Of a DNA stretch of 11,029 nucleotides, positions 1-6,775 are shown piece by piece (the first letter of the stretch is position 1; every line of letters starts with the position of its first letter). The notes under the pieces are model-generated. The model had not been told where the DNA came from, made no database searches, and saw only the letters and a program-made list of their open reading frames with translations. This DNA is from Actinomycetes bacterium (GTDB taxonomy: Bacteria; Actinomycetota; Actinomycetes; Actinomycetales; Actinomycetaceae): NCBI GenBank assembly GCA_023387755.1, contig JAEWHO010000066.1, positions 1 through 11,029 on the forward strand. Direction: 5' to 3'. A program made the translations under genes and the position numbers.

Positions 1-447
1 GCCGGTAGTACCGATATGGGTGTTCTTACCGGCGTCCTCCTCCATATGGGCCCGCTCAATTTCAACGCGGAAAACCTCCCCGTCTTCCAGTTCCACATCC
101 ACCCAGCCGTCGAAAGCGATGGGCTCGTCGGACTGGGAGATCTGGTAGGCCTTGGTCAGATCCGGGTAGAAGTAATTCTTGCGCGCAAAGCGGCAAGACT
201 CCGCGATTGAACAGTTCAGGGCCAGACCGATTCGGATGGCATATTCCACGGCCCGCTCGTTAACCACCGGCAGAGAGCCCGGCAAACCCAGCGACACCTC
301 GGTGACATTCGTGTTCGGTTCCCCGCCGAAGGCGTTGGGAGCGGCGTCGAACATCTTGGTGGCCGTGCCTAATTCCACGTGGACCTCCATCCCGAGTACC
401 GGGTCGAAGGCGGCGACGGCGTCGTCGTAATTCATCAGCTCACTCAC
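1..447 (-). CDS. gatB: Asp-tRNA(Asn)/Glu-tRNA(Gln) amidotransferase subunit B, N-terminal part (gene runs off the left edge)
   Basis: GatB is the tRNA-binding and kinase-like subunit of the GatCAB complex. It activates the side chain of Glu or Asp mischarged on tRNA(Gln) or tRNA(Asn), which is then amidated with ammonia supplied by GatA. The first 149 residues are present, of roughly 500 usual for the family. Typical GatB blocks are visible: GMEVHVELGT (about residues 19-28), APNAFGGEPNTNV, LGLPGSLPVVN, RKNYFYPDLTKAYQISQ and HMEEDAGK near the window edge. I chose the GTG at 447 because AAGGAGGAG lies 7 nt upstream and because GTGA gives a 4-bp overlap with the gatA stop; an in-frame ATG at 435 is a weaker alternative. 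The overlap implies translational coupling to gatA. The identity is secure; only the C-terminus is missing. Confidence 0.96.
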   Translation of the reverse strand, partial: MSELMNYDDAVAAFDPVLGMEVHVELGTATKMFDAAPNAFGGEPNTNVTEVSLGLPGSLPVVNERAVEYAIRIGLALNCSIAESCRFARKNYFYPDLTKAYQISQSDEPIAFDGWVDVELEDGEVFRVEIERAHMEEDAGKNTHIGTTG

Positions 448-1943
448 CGAATCTCCTCCTTATACGGGCACTGGGCCACACCCATGAGCTCCTGAACCAT
501 CCCGGCCACCCGGTACATCTGCGCATCGGCGTGGGCGGGCGCCAGAATCTGCGCGCCCACCGGCAGACCGTTGCTGCCACACCCGACCGGCACTGAAATC
601 CCAGGCACACCTGCCAGGTTTGCGGGAATGGTGGCGATGTCGTTGAGGTACATGGCCATCGGGTCGTCCGTCTTTTCACCGAACCGGAAGGCGGTGGTCG
701 GGGCGGTGGGTGAGAGCAGCACATCGCACTGCTCAAAGGCCTGGGCGAAGTCTCGCTGCACCAGGGTGCGCACCTTCAAAGCAGCCCCATAGTAAGCGTC
801 GTAATACCCGGCAGACAGCACATGGGTACCGAGAATAATGCGGCGCTTGACTTCGTCACCGAAACCGGCCCCGCGGGTAGCCGCCATAACGCGCTCAGCG
901 GTAACCGGGCCTTCCTCGGGCTCGACCCGCAGGCCGTAGCGCATCCCGTCAAAGCGGGCCAGGTTGGAGGACACTTCCGCCGGCATAATCAAGTAGTAGG
1001 CGGACAGCGCGTAATCAAAGTGCGGGCAATCAACCTCCACGATCTGCGCGCCCGCCTCCCGCAGCGCCGCAACCGTGGCATTGAACCGATCCAAAACCTC
1101 CTGCTGGTAGCCCTCCCCCTGCAACTGTTTGACGACGCCGACGCGCAGGCCCGTGAGCCCCTCGCGAGCGGCGGCGGCGCCCTGTTCAGCTTGGCTCAGC
1201 AGGTCCGCAATCGGGGTGGTCAAGGAGGTGGAATCGGCCGGGTCGTGGCCGCTAATGACTTCCTGGAGAGCAGCGGCATCGCCCACTGTGCGCGCGACCG
1301 GGCCGATTTGGTCCAGGGAGGAGGCCATGGCGATCAGGCCGTAGCGCGAAACCGCACCGTAGGTGGGTTTAGCGCCGACCGTGCCGGTGACGGCACCGGG
1401 CTGGCGGATGGACCCGCCCGTGTCTGATCCGAGAGCGAGCGGCACCATCCCAGCTGCGACCGCTGCAGCGCTGCCGCCGCCAGAACCGCCGGGGATACAG
1501 TCGGTATTCCACGGGTTGCGGGTCGGCCCGAAAGCAGAGTTTTCCGTGGAGGAGCCCATTGCGAACTCGTCCATATTCGTTTTGCCAACGATCGGCATGC
1601 GTGCCTGCTGCAGGCGCTTAATCACGGTGGCGTCATAGGGGCTGACCCAGCCCTCCAAGATCCGTGAGGCGCAGGTGGTCGGCATGGTGCGAGTGACGAT
1701 ATTGTCCTTCACCGCGATCGGCACACCGGCTAGCAGTGGTAGGTCTTCACCGGCGGCTCGAGCCTCATCCACCTCCCGCGCAGTGGCGAGCGCGCCTTCA
1801 CGATCGATATGGAGGAAGGCATTGAGATCATCATTGAGCGCCTCGATACGATCTAGGCAAGCAGTGGTGATATCCACACTGGTGAGGTCACCAGCCCGCA
1901 TAGCGGCAGCGAGTTCCAGCGCCGTCATAGAGGTAATCGACAC
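444..1943 (-). CDS. gatA: Asp-tRNA(Asn)/Glu-tRNA(Gln) amidotransferase subunit A (glutaminase/amidase)
   Basis: GatA hydrolyses glutamine and channels the ammonia to GatB in the cytoplasmic GatCAB complex. The 499-residue product has the usual length. The amidase-signature triad is complete: Lys79 in AVKDN, cis-Ser154 in PGGSGGGS and nucleophile Ser178 in DTGGSIRQP. These numbers match those known for characterised GatA. The GGSGGGS form, rather than GGSSGGS, is common in actinobacterial GatA. The start is GTG at 1943, preceded by GGAGGAG about 7 nt upstream and only 2 bp after the gatC stop. An ATG five codons downstream (1928) has no comparable ribosome-binding site. The 3' end supplies both the Shine-Dalgarno and part of the start codon of gatB. 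Nothing in the sequence suggests damage. Confidence 0.97.
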   Translation of the reverse strand: MSITSMTALELAAAMRAGDLTSVDITTACLDRIEALNDDLNAFLHIDREGALATAREVDEARAAGEDLPLLAGVPIAVKDNIVTRTMPTTCASRILEGWVSPYDATVIKRLQQARMPIVGKTNMDEFAMGSSTENSAFGPTRNPWNTDCIPGGSGGGSAAAVAAGMVPLALGSDTGGSIRQPGAVTGTVGAKPTYGAVSRYGLIAMASSLDQIGPVARTVGDAAALQEVISGHDPADSTSLTTPIADLLSQAEQGAAAAREGLTGLRVGVVKQLQGEGYQQEVLDRFNATVAALREAGAQIVEVDCPHFDYALSAYYLIMPAEVSSNLARFDGMRYGLRVEPEEGPVTAERVMAATRGAGFGDEVKRRIILGTHVLSAGYYDAYYGAALKVRTLVQRDFAQAFEQCDVLLSPTAPTTAFRFGEKTDDPMAMYLNDIATIPANLAGVPGISVPVGCGSNGLPVGAQILAPAHADAQMYRVAGMVQELMGVAQCPYKEEIR

Positions 1944-1945
1944 GG

Positions 1946-2242
1946 CTACTCCTCCCCCAGAATTTGCGGAACCACGAACTGGCCATCTTCACTTGCCGGG
2001 GCCTGTGCCAGCACCTCGTCACGGTCCACCGTGTGACCAGGAGTATCCGGGCGCATCACGTTACTGAGTGGAATCGGATGGGAGGTGGCGGGAACATCCC
2101 CACTGGCTACGTCACTCACCTTGGCGACAGCATCGGCGATGACGCCGAGCTCGCGCGCAAAACGCTCCACTTCGGCATCGGTGAGAGCCAGCCGCGCCAG
2201 CGCGGCAACGCGCGCTACTTCAGCGGTTGAAATTGTCGACAT
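1946..2242 (-). CDS. gatC: Asp-tRNA(Asn)/Glu-tRNA(Gln) amidotransferase subunit C
   Basis: GatC is the small subunit that wraps around and stabilises the GatA-GatB interface. The 98-residue product is normal for the family. It begins with the typical EVARVAALARLALTDAE block (about residues 8-24) and contains the conserved RPDTPG segment (64-69), followed by an acidic C-terminal part. It is the first gene of the gatCAB operon; gatA follows after 2 bp. The frame stays open far upstream of the ATG at 2242, but only from this ATG does the product look like GatC. No Shine-Dalgarno precedes the ATG. Instead TAGACT ends 7 nt before it, which suggests a leaderless transcript. Confidence 0.95.
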   Translation of the reverse strand: MSTISTAEVARVAALARLALTDAEVERFARELGVIADAVAKVSDVASGDVPATSHPIPLSNVMRPDTPGHTVDRDEVLAQAPASEDGQFVVPQILGEE

Positions 2243-2249
2243 GGCTCTG

Positions 2250-2255
2250 AGTCTA
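2250..2255 (-). promoter_or_regulatory. Putative -10 element of a leaderless gatCAB promoter
   Basis: On the minus strand TAGACT (fits TANNNT) is followed by CAGAGCC and then the gatC ATG. A transcript from this element would therefore begin at or next to the A of the start codon. No convincing -35 hexamer is seen 16-18 nt upstream; TTGCAA at 2287-2292 is too far away. The lack of a Shine-Dalgarno upstream of gatC supports the reading, but it is inference. Confidence 0.45.
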
Positions 2256-2343
2256 GTAGATACGGCGGTCGGCGTTCTCACTGCGTTTGCAACCTGAACG
2301 TGGCGAGACGCAACCGATGAGTCTGGCGCGGCAGCGTTGACGC

Positions 2344-2371
2344 GGGACCAGCAGGGTTCTGGGACGGTCCC
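2344..2371. promoter_or_regulatory. GGGAC(C)/GGTCCC inverted-repeat cluster in the gatC-phospholipase divergent region
   Basis: The 177-bp divergent space (2243-2419) holds GGGACC at 2344-2349 and the near-perfect palindrome GGGACGGTCCC at 2361-2371. The right arm GGTCCC (2366-2371) can pair either with the neighbouring GGGAC or with the GGGACC upstream, leaving a 16-nt loop. A TTGACG hexamer (2337-2342) resembles a -35 but has no -10 at a suitable distance. The cluster could be an operator for the plus-strand gene or a chance G+C-rich symmetry. Apart from the promoter elements listed separately, I see nothing else in this region. Confidence 0.25.
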
Positions 2372-2407
2372 TGGGCGACGTCGTCGGAAAAATCGGCGTG
2401 AATGCGG

Positions 2408-2413
2408 TACGGT
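2408..2413 (+). promoter_or_regulatory. Putative -10 element of a leaderless promoter for the phospholipase D-like gene
   Basis: TACGGT fits TANNNT and is followed by the six bases AAACGA and then ATG at 2420. This arrangement favours the ATG at 2420 over the in-frame ATG at 2402, which would place the -10 inside the coding region. Neither ATG has a Shine-Dalgarno. The -35 region is not recognisable. Confidence 0.4.
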
Positions 2414-2419
2414 AAACGA

Positions 2420-3667
2420 ATGACGCGCAGGTGGAAAACGGCAGCCCGACTCCCTCGAATTGCACTGGGAACAGCCGCCGCCGTATTCGCATCCCAAATT
2501 GCAGTAGCAACAGCTATTACCGGGGTGGATGCCCTGCGAAAGAAACGTGATACCCCCGGTGGGTTCCCGGCTCTGCCACCCCACGAAACGCGCGTAGCGT
2601 CCACTCAGTTAACCACCTACAGCGAGGGCGGGCAGCTCTACGATGACATGCTGGCCGCCATTGAGGGCGCGGAACGCACCATCTTATTCGAGTCCTATAT
2701 ATGGAAGGACGATGAGGTCGGGCGGCGCTTTAAAGACGCGCTAACGGCGGCCGCGCACCGCGGCGTCAAGGTTTTCATCATTTACGACCAATTCGCGAAC
2801 CTCGTGGTGCCGCCCCGGTTTAAGAACTTTGATCCGGCACTATACGTATTGCCGTTCCCACTGTTCCGGCCCGGAATGCTGACGCTGAACCCGCGCTATT
2901 TCGGGCGCGATCACCGCAAAATCCTGGTGGTCGATGAGGAAATCGGATTCGTCGGAGGGTTCAATATCGGCAAACTCTATGCCGATGAGTGGCGCGATAC
3001 GCATGTGCGTTTAGAAGGCGACGGCGTATGGGAGCTCAGTAATGCATTCGTGGACTTCTGGAACTCCTCACGGACCTCGAATTTGCCCGAACTGCCCGAC
3101 CGGGGCGCAAAATCCTGGGACTCGCGCATCCGAGCAGCCCTAAACATGCCGAACCGGATGATCTTCCCCGTGCGCGGGCTCTACCTTGAGGCCTTCGACC
3201 GGGCGTCCGAGAATATTTGGCTCACCCAGGGATATTTTCTACCTGATGAAGATATTTTGCGGTCTTTGAAGGACGCCTGCGCGCGCGGAGTGGATGTGCG
3301 CATTATTGTGCCCGCCGAGTCGAATCACATTGTGGCCGACTGGGTCTCCCGCGGCTGCTACACGGCACTGTTGCAAGCCGGAGCGCGTATTTTTCTCTAC
3401 CGGGACACCATGGTGCACGCGAAGACGGCGGTGGTAGATGACCGCTGGTGCACAGTGGGAACCACGAATATCGACCGGCTCTCCTTCTTTGGCAATTTCG
3501 AAGTGAATCTGGAGATCTTCGATCGAGATCAAGCAGCCACCATGCGGGCAGTATTCGAAAAAGACCTCACCAACTGTGACGAGGTACGGCTCGAGGATTG
3601 GGAGGCCCGCCACTGGAGCCGGCGCGCCTTGGAACGCTTCCTGCATCCGCTGCGGCCACTGCTTTAG
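2420..3667 (+). CDS. Phospholipase D-superfamily protein, cardiolipin synthase-like
   Basis: This is probably a membrane-associated phosphatidyltransferase that makes cardiolipin or a related phospholipid by the HKD mechanism. The product is 415 residues from the ATG at 2420; an in-frame ATG at 2402 would add six. A basic N-terminus (MTRRWK) precedes one hydrophobic segment at about residues 13-34, a likely membrane anchor. Two PLD domains follow. HKD motif 1 is DHRKILVVD (His165, Lys167, Asp172) followed by GGFNIG. HKD motif 2 is VHAKTAVVDD (His333, Lys335, Asp340) followed by GTTNIDRLSF. Both motifs are complete, which argues for an active enzyme. Family alternatives are other two-domain PLD phosphatidyltransferases, so I give no symbol. 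It stands alone on the plus strand and ends convergently inside the last bases of ligA. Confidence 0.9.
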   Translation: MTRRWKTAARLPRIALGTAAAVFASQIAVATAITGVDALRKKRDTPGGFPALPPHETRVASTQLTTYSEGGQLYDDMLAAIEGAERTILFESYIWKDDEVGRRFKDALTAAAHRGVKVFIIYDQFANLVVPPRFKNFDPALYVLPFPLFRPGMLTLNPRYFGRDHRKILVVDEEIGFVGGFNIGKLYADEWRDTHVRLEGDGVWELSNAFVDFWNSSRTSNLPELPDRGAKSWDSRIRAALNMPNRMIFPVRGLYLEAFDRASENIWLTQGYFLPDEDILRSLKDACARGVDVRIIVPAESNHIVADWVSRGCYTALLQAGARIFLYRDTMVHAKTAVVDDRWCTVGTTNIDRLSFFGNFEVNLEIFDRDQAATMRAVFEKDLTNCDEVRLEDWEARHWSRRALERFLHPLRPLL

Positions 3668-6057
3668 TCCTTGGGGAGCCCACCCGAGAGTAGGGCCGCG
3701 AAGTTAGCCTGATCGATAATGGGTACCCCCAGTGCGCGAGCCTTAGTTTCCTTAGATCCGGCTCCCGGACCGCACACCAGTGCATCGGTTTTTTTCGACA
3801 CCGATCCAGCTGCCTTCCCGCCGCGCTCCTCAATAGCGGCCTTAGCGCTGTCTCGGGTATATCCATCCACCGAGCCGGACACCACAATGGTCAGCCCCGC
3901 CAGGGTCTGCTCCACCTCGGCGGCAGGCTCCTGCTCCAAACGCACCCCGGAATCGGCCCACGCCTGCACGATATCGCGGTGCCATTCGTGGGTGAACCAG
4001 TCCTTGAGTGACTCCGCAATCGTCGGGCCCACGCCTTCCACCTGGCTGAGTTCCTCCTGCGATGCCTGGCTGATAGCCGCCAGAGATCCGAATGCACTTG
4101 CCAGGGCGCGCGCCGCCGTCGGGCCGACATGCCGGATCGACAGCGCCACCAAAACCCGCCACAGATCCTTACTGCGCGCCTGATCAATCTGCGCTAATAG
4201 TTCCTTGCCCGGCAGGCTGAGCGATGTTGAATCGGGGATCGTGAAAACGTATTTTTTCCCTCTCCGAGTGCGGGTGCGCGTCTTAGGGGAGGTGGCGAAG
4301 AAGGGCCGCGCCCGCCACATAAGACCATCCTCACTGGTAATCGGCGGCTCCTGCTCGAAAGCGTCGATGGCTGCGGTGATCGCGGCAGCATCCTCGGGCA
4401 GGGGGCCAAGTACTGGGGTTGGGATGGGTTCACGCCGCCACAACACCACCGGCAGCAGATCATCTGCGGTGAGAGAAAACAGTCCAGCCTCATTGCGGAG
4501 CAGTGGCGCGGGCAGTTCCGGTAGCAGCGCCTCGGCGCGCGCCAGGCGTTCCTGCGAGCTGGCTTCTGCGGGCAGGTCCAGGCGGATACGGGTGCGATCC
4601 ACCCATTCCACGGCTTCGCCACTAGCCAGGGCGGCGACGACGGCGTCGCGCTCCGCGTCCGGTTGGGTAAGCGCAAGCGCCGCTTGTTCCCCGAGCCCCT
4701 CAATATCCAATGCTCCGCGTGAGCCGATGTGGGCGACTCGTTCGGTTACTTGGGCGGGGCAGCTTTGCCGGTTCGGGCAGCGTACATCAACATCGGCTTC
4801 TTTGGCCGGCGCCAGCGGTGCACCGCAGGAGGGGCAGTGGGTGGGCATGTGAAATTCCCGTTCACTGCCGTCGCGCAGCTGTACCACGGGTGCGACCACC
4901 TCAGGGATCACATCCCCGGCCTTACGCAGAACCACCATATCGCCGATAAGCACACCCTTACGGCGAACCTCATCACGGTTGTGCAAAGTGGCCATTGCTA
5001 CCGTGGACCCAGCCACATAGACGGGGTCCATCACGGCATAGGGCGTGACTCGCCCGGTACGCCCCACATTGACGCGGATATCCAGCAGCCGGGTGGTGAC
5101 TTCCTCCGGGGGATACTTATAGGCCACCGCCCAGCGAGGCACTCGCGATGTGACGCCAAGACGAGCCTGTTCGGCGCGACTATCGACCTTCACTACAATT
5201 CCGTCAATCTCATGGGGCAGTTCATGGCGGTGCTCGCCGTGGAAGGCGATCATCTCGGTGATCTGCTCAAAAGTGTCGACCACTTGGGTGGTCGGTGAGA
5301 TCGGGATATTCCAGTGTTTGAGACGCTGATAGAACTCGGATTGCAGTTGAGGGGCGATGATGGCGTCGTCCTCCCATATCCCCCACCCGTGGGCGAGGAA
5401 TGATAGCGGACGGGACGCAGTAATGGCCGGATCTTTTTGCCGCAGTGAACCGGCTGCCGCATTGCGCGGATTGGCGAAAGGGGTACGGCCGGCGTCCTGC
5501 TGAGCAGTATTGACCTTCTCGAAGTTCTCCACCGTGAAATACACCTCGCCGCGCACCTCTAGCCGGTGTGGGAAGGGGGCGGTCAGTTCTCGCGGAATCC
5601 CGGCGATAGTGAGCACGTTGGCGGTGATGTCCTCCCCCACCGTGCCGTCGCCGCGAGTGGCGGCCTGGGTGAGCCGCCCATCCACATACAGCAGATCGAC
5701 GGCGACGCCATCTACCTTGATTTCGCAGGTCATCTGGGTAGAGCCACCAAGTTCCGTCAGAACCCGGCGATACCAGGTGTTGAGTTCCTCAAGAGAGAAC
5801 ACGTCGTCGAGGGAGAGCATACGCTCGGGGTGGGTGACGGGAGCAAAGAGTCGCTCCCGGGTATCGCCAATCGTAACCGTGGGCGACGACGGCGTCCGCA
5901 AGCCTGGACTCTCAGCTTCGAGCGCCCGCAACTGGCGCATGAGTTCGTCATACTCACCGTCGGTCATGAGCTGACCTTGCGAGGAATAGTAGACATCTTG
6001 GGCGGCCCGGATTGTCTCTACCAGGCTGGCCCACTGTGCTGACGGCGTCGTACCCAT
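3664..6057 (-). CDS. ligA: NAD+-dependent DNA ligase LigA with two extra blocks in the C-terminal half
   Basis: LigA seals 5'-phosphate/3'-OH nicks during replication and repair, using NAD+ as the adenylate donor. The product is 797 residues, against roughly 670-700 usual. Domains in order: Ia NMN-binding region (about 1-70), adenylation domain with catalytic Lys114 in CEIKVDG, the TRGDGTVGED and EVRGEVYF motifs, EIDGIVVKVD and WAVAYKYPP. The OB fold follows (about 325-400, VGRTGRVTPYAV), then a four-Cys zinc finger (C408, C411, C427, C433). A helix-hairpin-helix region has GIGLDIEGLGE-like sequence near 449-457, HVGPTAA near 643 and VEGVGPTIAESL near 673. A BRCT domain closes the protein (about 717-797). 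Extra residues lie at about 466-520 and 541-615. The gene has no Shine-Dalgarno at its ATG, and its TAA overlaps the convergent phospholipase stop. Catalytic residues are intact, so it should be the essential ligase. Confidence 0.97.
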   Translation of the reverse strand: MGTTPSAQWASLVETIRAAQDVYYSSQGQLMTDGEYDELMRQLRALEAESPGLRTPSSPTVTIGDTRERLFAPVTHPERMLSLDDVFSLEELNTWYRRVLTELGGSTQMTCEIKVDGVAVDLLYVDGRLTQAATRGDGTVGEDITANVLTIAGIPRELTAPFPHRLEVRGEVYFTVENFEKVNTAQQDAGRTPFANPRNAAAGSLRQKDPAITASRPLSFLAHGWGIWEDDAIIAPQLQSEFYQRLKHWNIPISPTTQVVDTFEQITEMIAFHGEHRHELPHEIDGIVVKVDSRAEQARLGVTSRVPRWAVAYKYPPEEVTTRLLDIRVNVGRTGRVTPYAVMDPVYVAGSTVAMATLHNRDEVRRKGVLIGDMVVLRKAGDVIPEVVAPVVQLRDGSEREFHMPTHCPSCGAPLAPAKEADVDVRCPNRQSCPAQVTERVAHIGSRGALDIEGLGEQAALALTQPDAERDAVVAALASGEAVEWVDRTRIRLDLPAEASSQERLARAEALLPELPAPLLRNEAGLFSLTADDLLPVVLWRREPIPTPVLGPLPEDAAAITAAIDAFEQEPPITSEDGLMWRARPFFATSPKTRTRTRRGKKYVFTIPDSTSLSLPGKELLAQIDQARSKDLWRVLVALSIRHVGPTAARALASAFGSLAAISQASQEELSQVEGVGPTIAESLKDWFTHEWHRDIVQAWADSGVRLEQEPAAEVEQTLAGLTIVVSGSVDGYTRDSAKAAIEERGGKAAGSVSKKTDALVCGPGAGSKETKARALGVPIIDQANFAALLSGGLPKD

Positions 6058-6060
6058 AGG

Positions 6061-6075
6061 CTCATTGTCTCATTG
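6061..6075. repeat. Two direct copies of CTCATTG in the ligA/SRAP divergent gap
   Basis: CTCATTG occurs at 6061-6067 and again at 6069-6075, an 8-bp period. The repeats cover the proposed ligA -10 and lie just upstream of the proposed SRAP-gene -10, so a bound protein could affect both genes. With such a short repeat, chance is also possible. Confidence 0.35.
6064..6069 (-). promoter_or_regulatory. Putative -10 element for ligA
   Basis: On the minus strand GACAAT is followed by GAGCCT and then the ligA ATG, a 6-nt spacing. The first base deviates from TANNNT, but the most conserved A (second) and T (sixth) are present. No Shine-Dalgarno is seen before the ATG. The assignment rests on position and on the similar arrangement at other first genes of this window. 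Confidence 0.3.
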
Positions 6076-6079
6076 GGGG

Positions 6080-6085
6080 GATAAT
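6080..6085 (+). promoter_or_regulatory. Putative -10 element for the SRAP gene
   Basis: GATAAT (five of six bases of TATAAT) is followed by six bases, GGGGCC, and then the ATG at 6092. A leaderless transcript would start at or next to the ATG. The matching -35 would fall in the repeat or in the ligA start region and is not recognisable. Confidence 0.4.
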
Positions 6086-6091
6086 GGGGCC

Positions 6092-6775
6092 ATGTGCGGA
6101 CGCTATGCCCAATACACCAGCGCCCCGGAACTGGCGGGCCTGTTTGACGTGGAGATGGTGACCCCGCTGGCCGAGGAGCTGAGCCCCTCCTGGAATGTGT
6201 CCCCTACTCAGGCGGTGCGGATTATCCATGACACGACGGAGGTGAGTGTGCAGCCGACCCGCGTGCTGGAGCTGGCGAAATGGGGGCTGATTCCGCCGTG
6301 GGCGAAGGAAGAATCGGTGGGGGCACGCATGATTAACGCCCGTAGCGAAACGGTAACCGAAAAGCCATCCTTCCGCGGCCCCATCCGTCACCACCGGTGC
6401 CTGATTGTGGCCGACGGCTATTACGAGTGGCAGGCTGCCCCGGCAGGGCGACGTCTGAAGACTCCCCACTACATCTACCGGCGCGATAACCGGGTACTCG
6501 CTTTGGCAGGTTTATGTTCCTTATGGCGTGGCGAGCTCCTCACCTGCACGATCCTCACCCGCGCGGCCAGACCAGAAATGGCTCATATCCATGACCGCGA
6601 ACCCTGCCAGGTTGCGGACGATGCCATTGACCAGTGGTTGAATCCTCAGTGTCAGGACGGCGAGGAAGCTCTCGGATTCTTAGCGCAGAGTGAGATGGCC
6701 TGGCATGTGGTCAGCACCGAGGTCAATGCGACCCGTAATAATTCACCCCATCTCCTGGATAAGGTTGAGGAGTGA
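6092..6775 (+). CDS. SRAP-domain protein (YedK/HMCES family), abasic-site DNA-protein crosslink enzyme
   Basis: SRAP proteins bind abasic sites in single-stranded DNA and form a covalent thiazolidine crosslink through the N-terminal cysteine. The 227-residue product starts MCGRY, with Cys2 exposed after removal of Met1. That fixes the start at 6092, although the frame is open to an ATG at 6065; no SRAP protein should carry nine residues before the cysteine. Other family residues are Asn35 in WNVSPTQ, MINARSET (80-87), Glu112 in DGYYEW, and His167 in HDREP, the position of the usual HDRMP. The Met-to-Glu change there is unusual but leaves the histidine and arginine. The C-terminal VNATRNNSPHLL fits the usual end of the domain. 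The gene is divergent from ligA with a 34-bp gap, and its stop overlaps the kinase start (GTGA), suggesting co-translation. Confidence 0.93.
   Translation: MCGRYAQYTSAPELAGLFDVEMVTPLAEELSPSWNVSPTQAVRIIHDTTEVSVQPTRVLELAKWGLIPPWAKEESVGARMINARSETVTEKPSFRGPIRHHRCLIVADGYYEWQAAPAGRRLKTPHYIYRRDNRVLALAGLCSLWRGELLTCTILTRAARPEMAHIHDREPCQVADDAIDQWLNPQCQDGEEALGFLAQSEMAWHVVSTEVNATRNNSPHLLDKVEE

Noticed and set aside
822..1427. 201-codon open frame on the plus strand inside gatA
   Set aside because: It is antisense to a certain gatA with complete catalytic motifs; the composition is that of a G+C-rich shadow frame and no domain is recognisable.
2402..2419. Phospholipase start at the ATG at 2402
   Set aside because: It would place the TACGGT element inside the coding region and adds only MRYGKR; no Shine-Dalgarno supports it. 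It remains a possible alternative.
2243..2584. Upstream extension of the gatC frame on the minus strand to an ATG at 2584
   Set aside because: The added 114 residues show no family similarity, would overlap the phospholipase gene, and GatC proteins start at the MSTIST-type N-terminus. The -10-like TAGACT lies inside the extension.
3660..3670. Bidirectional terminator between the phospholipase gene and ligA
   Set aside because: The two stops overlap, so there is no intergenic space, and no hairpin with a T-run is visible at the junction.
4205..4852. 215-codon and other long plus-strand frames inside ligA
   Set aside because: Ser/Arg/Ala-rich antisense shadows of the ligA coding sequence, without a plausible start signal or domain.
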